Positions 45,393 to 55,134 of a stretch of 64,000 nucleotides of DNA are shown piece after piece (positions within the stretch are counted from its first letter, which is position 1; each line of letters opens with the position of its first letter). The notes beneath the pieces were generated by a model. That model had not been told where the DNA came from and made no database searches. It saw only the letters and a list, made by a program, of their open reading frames with translations. Position numbers and translations under genes: made by a program. The stretch spans positions 773,501 to 837,500 of the forward strand of contig JAIGNY010000165.1 of assembly GCA_020152595.1 (NCBI GenBank), in the 5' to 3' direction. This stretch comes from Chiridota heheva. Lineage: Eukaryota > Echinodermata > Holothuroidea > Apodida > Chiridotidae.

Positions 45393-46015
45393 AAGTAACC
45401 ATTGGCGGAGTAATTGCATTCATTGTAATTGTCATCATGATCGGTTTATGTGTCTGTGGTTGTTGCGCTGTGTGCTGCAGATCGTCATCTCGAAGAAGAT
45501 CAACACAAGCTACTACTTCAAATGTAGTAGTTACAAATGCTCCAAATGTTCCAAGTACTGTAGTGCATCCACCCCCTGGTCATCAGATGTATCCAGTTCA
45601 ACAGATGCCACTGCAGCCAGTGGTATTACCACCTCCACCATACGATGCAGTTCAACCTCCACCTAGCCAGACTTATCCTGCACCTCCTCCAGGGCAAGGG
45701 TACCCTCAAGCACCAGGGTACCCACCAGCACAGGGGCCGGGATACCCACCAGCAGAAGGGCCTGGATACCCACCAGCACAAGGGCCTGGATACCCACCAG
45801 CACAAGGGCCTGGATACCCACCAGCACAAGGGCCTGGATACCCACCAGCACAAGGGCCAGGATATCCACCAGCACAAGCCCAAGGGTACCCACCAGCACA
45901 AGCACCAGGGTACCCACCAGCACAAGCACCAGGGTACCCACCACCTTCAGCTAGCCAACCTGAGATGATCCAACAAACCCCTGCAGATCCATCAGCCCCT
46001 CCCCTGTATATCTAG
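45393..46015 (+). CDS. Terminal exon: transmembrane segment and GYPPAQGP-repeat cytoplasmic tail
   Basis: The acceptor TTTAATTTCAG ends at 45392; phase 1 joins it to exon B2. Residues 1-5 form a short stalk (EVTIG). GVIAFIVIVIMIGLCVCG is a strongly hydrophobic membrane span, followed by CCAVCCRSS, a cysteine-rich juxtamembrane stretch suited to palmitoylation, and the basic SSRRRSTQ. The cytoplasmic part is rich in Pro, Gln and Tyr: LPPPPYDAV (a PPxY WW ligand), nine octapeptides GYPPAQGP or close variants, and a C-terminus PADPSAPPLYI that combines PSAP with PPLY. The stop TAG is at 46013-46015. Together with the SRCR exons this gives a type I receptor with an extracellular SRCR array. Its role is inferred as recognition or uptake at the cell surface. 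Similar GYPP repeats occur in annexin, rhodopsin and Shisa-like tails, but no homology is claimed. Confidence 0.85.
45698..45945 (+). repeat. Coding minisatellite of 24 bp (GYPPAQGP)
   Basis: About nine units of GGATACCCACCAGCACAAGG-type sequence, in frame with the tail exon. Several central units are identical, so copy number has changed recently. Because 24 is a multiple of three all frames stay open, which explains the Trp-rich and His-Lys-rich frames on both strands. Confidence 0.95.
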
Positions 46016-46767
46016 TTTTTACTGGATTTGAAACCTGAGGAATTTCAAATCTACAGAACCCAGATAAGTGAAAAATGTTGTGAAGTAACAGCTAAGTCTT
46101 TGTGGTCATTTTTGAGTTCAGGTTGTTCAGAAAAATACAAGTTAAAAGGAGAGTGAATAAGAGAAGTATTACATCAAAATATTTAAGGCAAGTGATATAT
46201 TTCCCAACATATAGGGAGGTCTTGAAGCCTAACCTACCCTGTTATTTTGCATTGTTCTGTTTCAAAACTTCTTGTGTGTTGGGTAATATATCATTTTTCA
46301 ATGTTTAAGAGGTTTTTACATCATTTTGAAGTTTATAAGACAAGGTGAATTGTTTTCAAGAGAGAGAGACTAGTAAAATTACCCTCCCCTGTATATTTAG
46401 TCTATACTGGATTTGAAACCTAGGGAATTTCATATCTACAGTACAGAACCCAGGTAAGTGAAAAATATTGTAAAGTAACAGCACAGAGTCTTTGTGGTCA
46501 TTTTTGACTTCAGGTTGTTCAGAAAAGTACAAGGTAAAAGGAGAGTGAATAAGAGAAGTAGTAGATCAAAATGTTTAAGGAAAGTGATATATTGCTTAAC
46601 ATATAGGGAGGTCCTAAAGCCTAACCATACCCTGTTATTTTGCATAGTTCTGTTTCAAAACTTCTTGTGTGTTGGGCAATATATAATTTTTCAATATTTA
46701 AGAGGTTTTTACATCATTTTGAAGTTTATAAGACATGGCGAATTGTTTTCAAGAGAGAGAGACTAGT
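45998..46767 (+). repeat. Direct duplication of 385 bp covering the stop codon and 3' UTR
   Basis: Unit 1 (45998-46382) starts with the last codons (Pro-Pro-Leu-Tyr-Ile-stop). Unit 2 (46383-46767) starts CCTCCCCTGTATATTTAG, again Pro-Pro-Leu-Tyr-Ile-stop. Both then share TACTGGATTTGAAACCT, TTTGTGGTCATTTTTGA, AGGAGAGTGAATAAGAGAAG and AAGTTTATAAGACA. Both lie in the presumed 3' UTR and immediately behind it. Confidence 0.9.
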
Positions 46768-46882
46768 GAAATTCTTGTGTTCTTAGGTTTAGTCCGTGGG
46801 ACGGATTTGTCACTTTTTAGTCTGTTATCATTTTTACTACTTGTATTTGTTTTTGTGCTTCTATGTTAGTTTGAGAAAGAAA

Positions 46883-46888
46883 ATTAAA
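46883..46888 (+). promoter_or_regulatory. Candidate polyadenylation signal of the SRCR gene
   Basis: ATTAAA, the commonest variant of AATAAA, about 870 bases after the stop codon and after both 385 bp units, with GGGACAACAG following. No other clear signal was noticed between the stop and this point. Confidence 0.35.
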
Positions 46889-47269
46889 TGGGACAACAGA
46901 AAGGACTTATGTAAACGACATGTCTGTTACTCAATGATAATTTGATACATTAATGTGATGCGAGAGGTTTCTTCTAAAAAAGGTTGATTTTTTACTGAAA
47001 AGGGTTGATTTTTTGATCCGATCCTCGGGCACCGTGGAGACAAGAAGCCAGTGTAATTGCCTTCTAGAACTTCTGTTGGCATGGTGACTATTTCTACTAG
47101 ATCATGATTTTGTTTCAGTCTTTTATAACCAAATAACACTTGTCTTAATAACAATAATGTTCACAAGTTTGAGCTTTAACCTAGTTTTACAATCTGGTGG
47201 GTGTGTCTGGGATGGGGCCATGATAATAAGACCCTGGGCAAACTTGGAAGAAAGGGGATTGTCTGGATG
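46889..47269. other. Gene-free stretch
   Basis: Downstream of the SRCR gene; a short direct repeat GGTTGATTTTTTACTGAAAA / GGTTGATTTTTTGATCC near 46982. No gene. Confidence 0.4.
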
Positions 47270-48055
47270 ATTATTGAGTGCAGTAGCCCAGTGGTTCGGG
47301 CATTTTTTGTACTTAAACCGACCTCACCTGGCTCTTCTTACCCAGTCCTAAGCCCATCACCATTGCCAACAACCCAACCATACTCATTACCTAAACCACT
47401 TCCACTACTCCCACCTCCTTATTGGCTCCCCCACCCCCACCCCTCTGCAACAATTGGCATTACATCCTTACAGTCCACCACATCCTCCTTGCTTGCCCCC
47501 TGTACAACCTTCCCAGAGCTTCCCTCGCCCCCCACATCTCATTAGCTGAGCTCTTCTAGAAAATCTCTGCGGATAAAATGATCTCCTTCCTTCATAATGC
47601 CTCCCTCTACAACCATATTTAGTCCTCCTTCTCCACCCCCTCTCTGTACGTTTGCCCCTTTTTTCACCCATGCACTTCCTCTCTCGATCCCAGCGTTCTG
47701 GCTTTTAGTCCCCATGTTTCTCTCAGTCTCCTACTATTTTCTTTTCTTCCCACCTCTGGAATAATCTAACCTCTTAGGCACAATTTGACTTTCACTGTCA
47801 TGGTGCCATTAAGCCCTCGCCAAACAGATAAACATACTCAAAAGGCAGGGTGATGTGCTGTGTCTTTGAACAAGACACTTGATTCCATTTGCTTCAGTGC
47901 ACTCAGCTGTGAAATGATTTGCAGATTTGGCTGGGGAGTTAACCAACGATGGATTGTTGTCTCATCCAGGGCAATCAAAAGTACTTTCATCCGCTTAGCT
48001 CCATGGAAACCTGGTATAAGCACTGGTTCTATATGCCATCAAGACTTTATGGTAT
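47270..48055 (+). mobile_element. SINE of family S1, interrupted by LINE copy G
   Basis: The head GTAGCCCAGTGGTTCGGGCA (47283-47302) matches a tRNA A box. After the inserted LINE the SINE core continues: GTGTCTTTGAACAAGACAC, TTGCTTCAGTGCACTCAG and CTGTGAAATG, then GGGGAGTTAACCAACGATGG and a CTCATCCAGGGCAATC end with CATGGAAACCTGGTATAAGC. The core agrees with 17318-17545, and the tail with 48962-49142. Confidence 0.65.
47318..47834 (+). mobile_element. LINE family 1, copy G: internal-deletion derivative
   Basis: The first ~90 bp correspond to the ORF1 C-terminal region of copies D and E (AAACCGACCTCACCTGGCTC). At about 47400 it passes directly to the ORF2 C-terminal and 3' UTR region (CACCTCCTTATTGGC), skipping more than 3 kb. 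The tail is CAAACAGATAAAC. TACTTAAA (47310-47317) and TACTCAAA (47835-47842) flank it, a 7/8 target duplication, showing that the shortened form itself was inserted. Confidence 0.75.
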
Positions 48056-48571
48056 TTAACTAATTGAACCAGGGTAGAATTGTTTCTCTGCAGATTAGTT
48101 TAAGGCCACTTGATCCTTATTTGAGGCATGTAAATAGTGGGCCTGAGGGAGGTTGTCTTCTTGGCCCTGTGTGGCTGTTGTAAGTAGTTCATTTTTATTA
48201 TGTTTTTTTTCAAGTCTGATACAGAACCACTCAGGGCAAAGTACGTGTAACTTGTTATATGTTTTTTGATGTTTTTTGTAATTTAAAAAAAGTTTGACAG
48301 AAGAGTTGCTGAATTTAAGCTTTTTGTGAATATCTAAACTAGGGAAGCACCGGGTATGCCGTCGGCCAGACAATCTGGCCAGATGGTGACAAAAAATTTG
48401 GTTCCGGTGTCGGCTAGATCTGCACAAATATCCAGTTAAATTATTCTAAAAATCTAGCCTGAATTATTCCTTAAAGAAGATGTTGTTAATAGCTTAAAAT
48501 TGCTGCATGATTTGTTGGCCATTATTTCACAGTATATATTGAATAAAACCCCATGCTTGCATAACGATAGA
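48056..48571. other. Gene-free stretch
   Basis: No gene; GGCCAGA and GTCGGC words near 48360-48420 echo 48835-48900 (TCTGGCC, CCGGCCGGATCC), an old inverted or direct repeat. Confidence 0.35.
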
Positions 48572-48654
48572 TGTGACCCAGTCAGTTAAGATGATGAACT
48601 TCAGATTTTGTTCTCGAACCAACAGTTGTAGGTTCAAATCCGCCAGGACCATTT
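48572..48654 (+). other. tRNA-like Pol III element
   Basis: GACCCAGTCAGTTA resembles an A box and GTAGGTTCAAATCC a B box, with a T run after the ACCA-like end (GGACCATTTTT). The spacer is longer than in a normal tRNA. Probably a SINE head or tRNA pseudogene. Confidence 0.4.
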
Positions 48655-48961
48655 TTGTCGAATTTTGCGTTTACTTTTTTCGCTCATTGTAATTTTGCGG
48701 CATTTAAGGACCACTCAAAATTCCTATTTATTCTCTTACACCCTCTAACAAATTATATAGGTCACTAGATATTATCCCTTTCCATAATTCCTTTTGTTAA
48801 TGATATTTTTATTTTTGTAAGGCAAAAATCCAGTCTGGCTGGACTTCATCTAAGATCTGGCCAAATACAGTTCCGGCCGGATCCAAAAATTTGGATCCAG
48901 TGCATCCCTAATCTAAACATGGCTAAAGGGAACAACTTACCTCAGAAATGTTTCAATTTTT

Positions 48962-49142
48962 AACCTGCATTGTGCAAGACACTTCACTCACTCTGCTTGC
49001 TCCAGTTCGCTCAGGCTTACCTGTAAAATGAGTACCAGCATTGTTGGGGAGTTAACCTGAGATGGACTGGCGTCCTGTCTGGGGGAGTCATGCTCTCATC
49101 CGCTTACGCCAAGGAAACCAGGGATAAGCACCTACCTAATGA
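48962..49142 (+). mobile_element. SINE family S1, 5' truncated
   Basis: GTGCAAGACACTTCACTCAC, CTCCAGTTCGCTCAGGC, TGTAAAATGAGTACCA, TTGGGGAGTTAACCTGAGAT, GGCGTCCTGTCTGG and CCAAGGAAACCAGGGATAAG. Collinear with the core and tail of the copy at 47843-48055. The tRNA head is absent. Confidence 0.65.
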
Positions 49143-49689
49143 ACCTTCATGAATTTAGTATGGATTGTTATTTTAAAAGAAATTTTGTTGCGAATCTCCT
49201 TTCATTTTACATAGTTTTAGGAACAGGTGTTTTGTGATGGTGGTGTAGACCTTTTCAAACCGAGTTTAGCCAAGCATAATTTCTTCAGAACTTCGACCAA
49301 TTAATTGCTGAAGGAACTTTTCCTTCGTTTCGCAACCAATCAGGTGCGGGTTTGAGGAAAAAAATTGTAAGCAGCAATACGCGTGCATATTTCCTTCGTG
49401 TATAATGCATGCATGATACGTGCGCTTGAAAATATTTTTTCATACGCTTGGTCCCATACTGTACGTGAATTGTGCAGACGGCCAAGATTCCTCCAGTGTT
49501 TTTATTAGTCAATAAGATTCCTCCAGTATACGATTGGTCCATTATGGACACGTGAATCTTGGCCATGTGACATTATTTAAGTTAGTTATTCGGAAATGGC
49601 CGATTCAGATTTTAAACGGTCTATAGAATCTCTTGTGATGCAAGGGAAATTGGGATGGAGATCTAATTGGATATTTCATAAAGGCATAA
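49143..49689. other. Gene-free stretch
   Basis: No exon recognised. AGATTCCTCCAGT occurs twice (about 49486 and 49516). Confidence 0.35.
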
Positions 49690-50180
49690 GATCTTGTTTC
49701 TGATCATTTTCACATCACAGTGAGATCCGTGTCATTTTTGTGAAATTTTCGAAAAACATTTGCTTGTATGTATCTTCTGAAGACACGCTCTGTATTGGAT
49801 ATCATTTTATCTTCCTTTTTTTATATTGATTTGTAAATTTTAAAGAAATTTTGATAAATGTTATCTAAATGTTCAGTGTGTGAATTAAGCTATTTATCTT
49901 CCATGGAAGCCTAGCTTGAATCCAAAGATATGTTGTTTTTTTGTTTCCGATCATTTTGACATCACAGTGAGATCCGTGTCATTTTTGTGAAATTTCCGAA
50001 AAACATTTGCTTGTACGTATCTTCTGAAGACTTATTCTGTATTGGATATCATTCTATCTTTCTTCTTTTATATTGATATGTAAATTTTAAAGAAATTTTG
50101 ATAGATGTTATCTAAATGTTCAGTGTGTGAATTCAGCTATTTTTCTTCCATGGAAGCCTAGCTTGAATCCAAAGATATCT
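49690..50180. repeat. Direct duplication, period 247 bp
   Basis: The two units (start of GATCATTTT at 49702 and 49949) share ACATCACAGTGAGATCCGTG, GAAAAACATTTGCTTGTA, TGTATTGGATATCATT and CTTCCATGGAAGCCTAGC, with only scattered substitutions. The second unit ends directly before the reverse-transcriptase remnant at 50186. Confidence 0.9.
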
Positions 50181-50185
50181 TTCTT

Positions 50186-50680
50186 TTGTACTCTACTTAC
50201 ACACGTCATCAACATATTACAATCGTTCAGAGATTTGTATATTATACTGTAAATGAGGATCAAGTAGAGTACCAGTCATTTGTTGATGAGTCTGTGTCAA
50301 AATGTGATGAAAAGAACTTGTTGCTGAACCCAAAGAAATCAAAACAAATGTGCTTTGTAAACAAAAACGTTAAACATACAGGGCTTTTGAAATCAAAATC
50401 AGACAACATATTTATTCAAGGTTCAGAGGTTGCAAAATGCGTAAAACCTGATTATCTTGCTGTATGTATCGATGATAAACTGACTTTTTCCCATCATGTG
50501 TCCGAAATTGTAAGTAAAGTTTACTATATTGTTTCGAGTTTATCATACATTTTATCTTTTTGTAATCTTAATGCTAGAGTTAATCTTTTTAAATCAGTTA
50601 TTTTATCACAGGTTGTTTATGCTGTACCCATTTGGTATCATTTAATCTTACAGAAAGACAAAGACAGAATCAGATAATGA
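50186..50680 (+). pseudogene. Reverse-transcriptase C-terminal (thumb) remnant of a non-LTR element
   Basis: A 163-codon open frame with features of the post-palm region of non-LTR RTs: NLLLNPKKSKQMCF, then V-KPDYLAVCIDDKLTFSHHV (the usual KYLGV-xDxxLxxxxH motif, here with YLAV), LSFCNLNARVNLFKSVIL and VYAVPIWYHL. The catalytic YxDD block is absent upstream and no endonuclease follows. Divergent from LINE families 1 and 2; the clade cannot be told. A host gene is unlikely, because no splice or start context was found. Confidence 0.65.
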
Positions 50681-51686
50681 TTATTTTACCATACATACTG
50701 TACCTACTCACAAAATCTTTCATTTCTTATGAGAACAAAAATCTTCCCTTGAATTCAGAACCATAGATTTTTTTTTCCAGGTCTGCTGGAATGATTATGA
50801 CCTGGAATTTAAAGAACAAATGCCCTGGAATGTTTCAGTTTCTAATCCATTTTGTTGGAAGTGCAGTTTTTGTATTTCATTGTATTCAATAGATATTGAG
50901 TGAAGTGCAGGTTTTAATATTATTAGTTCTGTAGAAAATGGATACAATATGATTGTAACAACTATTATAAGCCTGTACAAGATCTTTAATTAGCTATAAG
51001 CTAAAATGTTAATACTAAGTGGAGGTACACTTCTGGTAACATTTTTGACAGTGATGCAGGTGTAGGCGGCTCTAAGCGATCTTAGTTGGAGGCAAATTAA
51101 TGATTTTGAGGGGGTGGGCATAAATTGAACATATTTTTAATTATACATAAATTCAATACAAAAAACAGTGATCAGCAAATCCTTGTGGCCAAAAACACCC
51201 CCTTGCCCCTATGTCTAACTGTGCATGGGTGCAGGTGAAACCTGGGGGCTGGGGGTGGTGACTGGGGATGTGGTCTTACCTGTTCTTGCTTTTCAAACTT
51301 GCCATCTTCGCTGCATGAGATATGTTGATTATAGTAAACACTTAGTTTTTTGATTCTTTTTAATATATGAATTTGTAGATTTCATAGAGCTTATTGCAGT
51401 AATATTCAACTGAAATGAATTTTTTCATACATGAAATTAAAAACTTATTACTTGCCATTATTAACAGTACTGGTTTGTGTGAGCTTGTTTGAGAGTAGGG
51501 TGCTGGTCAGCACCACATTGAGAGTTCCTCTTGTATGTTAAAAAGTATTTGTAGATAGAATGATAGGGGGATATGAGAACATACACCCTTTTCTTTTGTA
51601 ACATGATGAAATAACCCTCTGGTAGGAATGATTCATCAATCATTCATAGGCATTGCACAAATTCCTCCATGCATATGATGCAGAAT
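50681..51686. other. Gene-free stretch
   Basis: No gene or clear repeat. Confidence 0.4.
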
Positions 51687-51810
51687 TTATTTTTAAGGTC
51701 CGCCAAGGACTAATATGTTCCAATTTATTGCAAAGTAGGCATGTGGTTTTAGCCCAGATGAATGACCTATTGTGTACAATGTTACAGTAGCTGGTTGCTA
51801 CCCCTAAGGT
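51687..51810 (+). repeat. Dispersed repeat R2, partial copy
   Basis: GCCAAGGACTA, TTGCAAAGTAGGCATGTGG, ATGAATGACCTATTGTGTA and ACAGTAGCTGG match 41333-41450. Confidence 0.65.
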
Positions 51811-52774
51811 CTGGAGGAAATTGCAATGCCCATGAATATCAGTGACATTATCTTTTTTACAAAATTTTACTGGCTTTATAACCCCAAAATTTGACAGAAA
51901 AAGTGAAAGTCAATATGTTTCTAATATTACACATTTTTGCTTTTTATATTCAATTGCTGAAATTTGCAGTGGAGTACCATTTTGAAAATGTCCATGTGCT
52001 GTAACATTGTAAAACACTTTTTAAGTTTATGTTTCGGAGGTCTACAGGGTAAAATGCATCTCGCAATTGAGCGTATGCACTGAACTTAAAGAATAGGTCA
52101 ACAATGCTATGTGAACGCACAAGTAGAGGCATTAAAGATTAAAGGAGCACTAGACCAAAATGTAAGGGCGTATTTTTAGGGGTCCCCCAAAAATTGAATG
52201 TTTATCTAGCATGCAACGGTTTATTTATTTTCTGGTCAATATGATTATTCATGTAAGCTTTGCCCTCGCGTCATCTGTGGGCTATAGAAAGCATGAAATT
52301 TATTGATCTCTGTTGTGTAATTCTAATATTTCTGTGAAATTTGCAAAAACGAGCGCCCTCACTTTCATTCTAGTGCTTCATTAAAATCGTTCTAGAATTA
52401 TTGTGTTGATAAAATATTAGATTTGCAAACTTATAGATCAAAGTTAAGATAATACTGAAGAAAGTTAATTTGTCATGTTTTTTAGGAAGAAAAAGTTTAG
52501 GAAGAAGAGTTTTTAACATTTGCTGTGTGTATGATATTTTAATTATGCAATCAAGTTTGGGTTCTCTATGTTTCTTGATTTGATGTTTGAATTAATATTG
52601 TGGAACCGTATATTCATAGAAAATGTATGATGCACCCAGAGGCGTAGGAAGTGAGGGCAGGGTTGCAAACTGACACCCTGAGCGGATTTCACATTCCAGA
52701 TTGTATGCTTTCTGCCCAGTTGGGAGGTGAAATTGGAAAATTATTAACATGAAATGAAAAACGTTGGATGTTTC
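51811..52774. other. Gene-free stretch
   Basis: No exon recognised. AGAGGCGTAGGA near 52638 marks the start of a repeat related to 62986-63310. Confidence 0.35.
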
Positions 52775-52940
52775 AGTAAATTTTCCAGAAAACTGGGCAA
52801 AATTTCCCGACAACTGGGAAACATTTTCCTGAAACTGATCAAAATTTCCTGAAAACTGACCAGAATTTCCCGAAAATTAGCAAAATATACCGAAACTGAA
52901 GGAAATATCCCGGAAATGAGGGAAATCTCCTGGAAATTAA
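52775..52940. repeat. Minisatellite, AAATTTCC(C/T)GAAAACTG-type unit
   Basis: About eight degenerate units of 20-22 bp. A related, more decayed tract lies at 63165-63300, also preceded by an AGAGGCGTAG word, so both may be parts of one dispersed repeat. Confidence 0.7.
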
Positions 52941-54880
52941 AGAAAACTGAAAACGATTTTCCAATTAGCAGCAACTTTTAATGGAAACCTAATTTACAAG
53001 TGCAAATATTCCACTTGTTATGGAGAAAAATTATGGTTTTTGCCCCCTGAGAGGTGACACTACCTTCCTTCCGCCCTTGGATGCACCTTGGGATATTCCG
53101 TTGCAAATGTCTTGTATATAGGCTCTTTCTTGTATCGATCGTGGTGATTCTTACAAGGTATGTGGACAGGTAGGGATTTTTTTAGCAGAAGTAGGAGCAT
53201 AAATTCTGAGCAGAACAGTCTTTGAATGCTCACAGTAACAATATAGTTTTTAAGTTATGACAAATCTAAAGTTTAAAAACAATTCATCATGGGCAAACAT
53301 ACCGAACTCTTTTAGCCTCTCCTCACCTGACACCTGATTTAATCCTGAAAACTCGGGCATGACAATTACCAACCCGACATCCTGTTCAGTGTATTGTGTT
53401 TCCCTCCAAAGAATAATTGTTTATCTGCCTATCCCTTGCACACCACAACCAAGTAGCCCAAGGTTATTTGTATGTATAAGAATACAGACAGCCAGTGCTG
53501 AGTAATCTTGACACTTTTGTGATTGATATCACTCATCCGTGCTAGGTGTCTTTAGTGGGAGGAATTTGTTTGCAAACTGGTGATAAAAATATCTGTGTAT
53601 CATATGTCTGAAGTGATGTGTGCATTAACTGTGAATGATTGACGGACCATTTATCCTATGGAAAGATATTGCTTCATGAAAGTGATGATCTAGGAAAAGG
53701 AATACAGCTAAAAGTCTTCACATTTCTTTCCCAAATGTCAATTATCAAAGGTTCTCAAAATGCATTCTTCTGTTAAATCTGCATCAAGTTTATTTCCTGT
53801 TTGCTGTAGCCAACTTCTCCCATTTAAAATATCCAGGGAGGGACTAAAAAACATTAGGGTAACATGAGAAATTTTATAATTTTCTTATTCTGAGGTCACG
53901 AGATATTGTGCAATTAAATTAGCTATCTTATGTTTTAAAATGTTGTTTTGCATGGTTTGTTGTATATTTGAATCCATTTAAAGGAGACAAACAGTCTAAT
54001 ACAATCATTATTTTATATGATAAAGGATAACAATCTAAACCAACTGCGAAAAATAATAAGTCAAAATTGTATTCTTATCTCAATTTATTCATGTTTGAAG
54101 TCAATACATATAGGCAGCCATTTTGTTCAATTCTGTATTAAAATCTTGTGCATGCTCACACTATTTCCCTAACAGGGTCATAAGGATTATAAGGTATTTC
54201 TTTTTTACATTTTATCACAGTTTTTATTCAAAATAATGTAGTACAAAGTTTTGATAATTTTATTTGTACAAAAGTATCCTTGACCATTACAAAAGGAAAA
54301 CTTGAGACAGATTATAAAGAAATATGAAGGTTTATATGCATGCCGTCCAACAGCCTGCGATGACATAATTTTCTTCATGTTTCAAAATCAAACTGGCTGT
54401 TTCCATATTAATCACATTATTGTTTTTCGTAATTACAAAAAAATGTGTTTGATTGATTCGGGAGGTATGAAACTTAGAAGATTCGTTATTTGTAATTCTA
54501 CCATATGACATAAATATTATATCAGACTGCTTGATGTATCCTCCCAGCTCATGTTGTTTAAGGCTCCCTGTCCACATACCTTTTGCTATGCTATGTAGTG
54601 CTGGGTGTCTTTGGTAATGCCTCCACGTTTAGTAGATTTCTAAGATTGCTCTTTTATCATGTAAGCAACTGATTAATAATCATTTTATCCAAATATTGCT
54701 GTATTTTTGTACTATTTTTATTTATTATTTTTGTAGGCCTGCAACCAGTGAGTTCACAACTGGTTATCAAAGGCCGTGGACGTCTTGATATAATGTCCAG
54801 CACTGGATGCTTTCGGGACGTTAAACCTTGCTATGCTATGCTATGCTATGCTATATGTAATGGCTAAAATAAATGTGGAT
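52941..54880. other. Gene-free stretch with a CTATG pentamer run
   Basis: No gene. (CTATG)n occurs at about 54829-54855, with a shorter echo at 54583-54594 (TGCTATGCTATG). Confidence 0.45.
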
Positions 54881-54884
54881 AGAC

Positions 54885-54965
54885 GGAGCTTTAAACTTGA
54901 ATATCTCCTAAACAGAATAAGATGTTAGATTAGTTTCTTCACCATCTTGTTTCTCTTCAAGTCCG
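54885..54965. repeat. Solo FB-type arm remnant
   Basis: CTTGAATATCTCCTAAACAG, AAGATGTTAGATTAG and TTCACCATCTTGTTTCT follow the order of an FB right arm but with many changes. No partner arm was found nearby. Confidence 0.4.
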
Positions 54966-55134
54966 CTTTCATATAAGACGAACTTGCTCGACCACTGGAC
55001 TTATCTTTTTAGACATGGGTTTCTATGTAGTAATGGGTGTCTTTGGTAATGTGTCCACGCTTAGTATATTTCATTAGTAAAGCCACTGCTTAAAAATATG
55101 TCCTCCAATTTCAAGTCACAAATTAACTGCATCA

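Noticed and set aside
45626-45968. Alternative frames over the tail exon (Trp-rich on the - strand, His-Gln-Lys-rich on the + strand), possible dual coding
   Set aside because: A 24 bp repeat keeps all frames open by arithmetic; nothing conserved outside the repeat.
50186-50677. Novel single-exon host gene
   Set aside because: Motif order fits the RT thumb region of a retroelement, and the frame begins abruptly after a tandem duplication.
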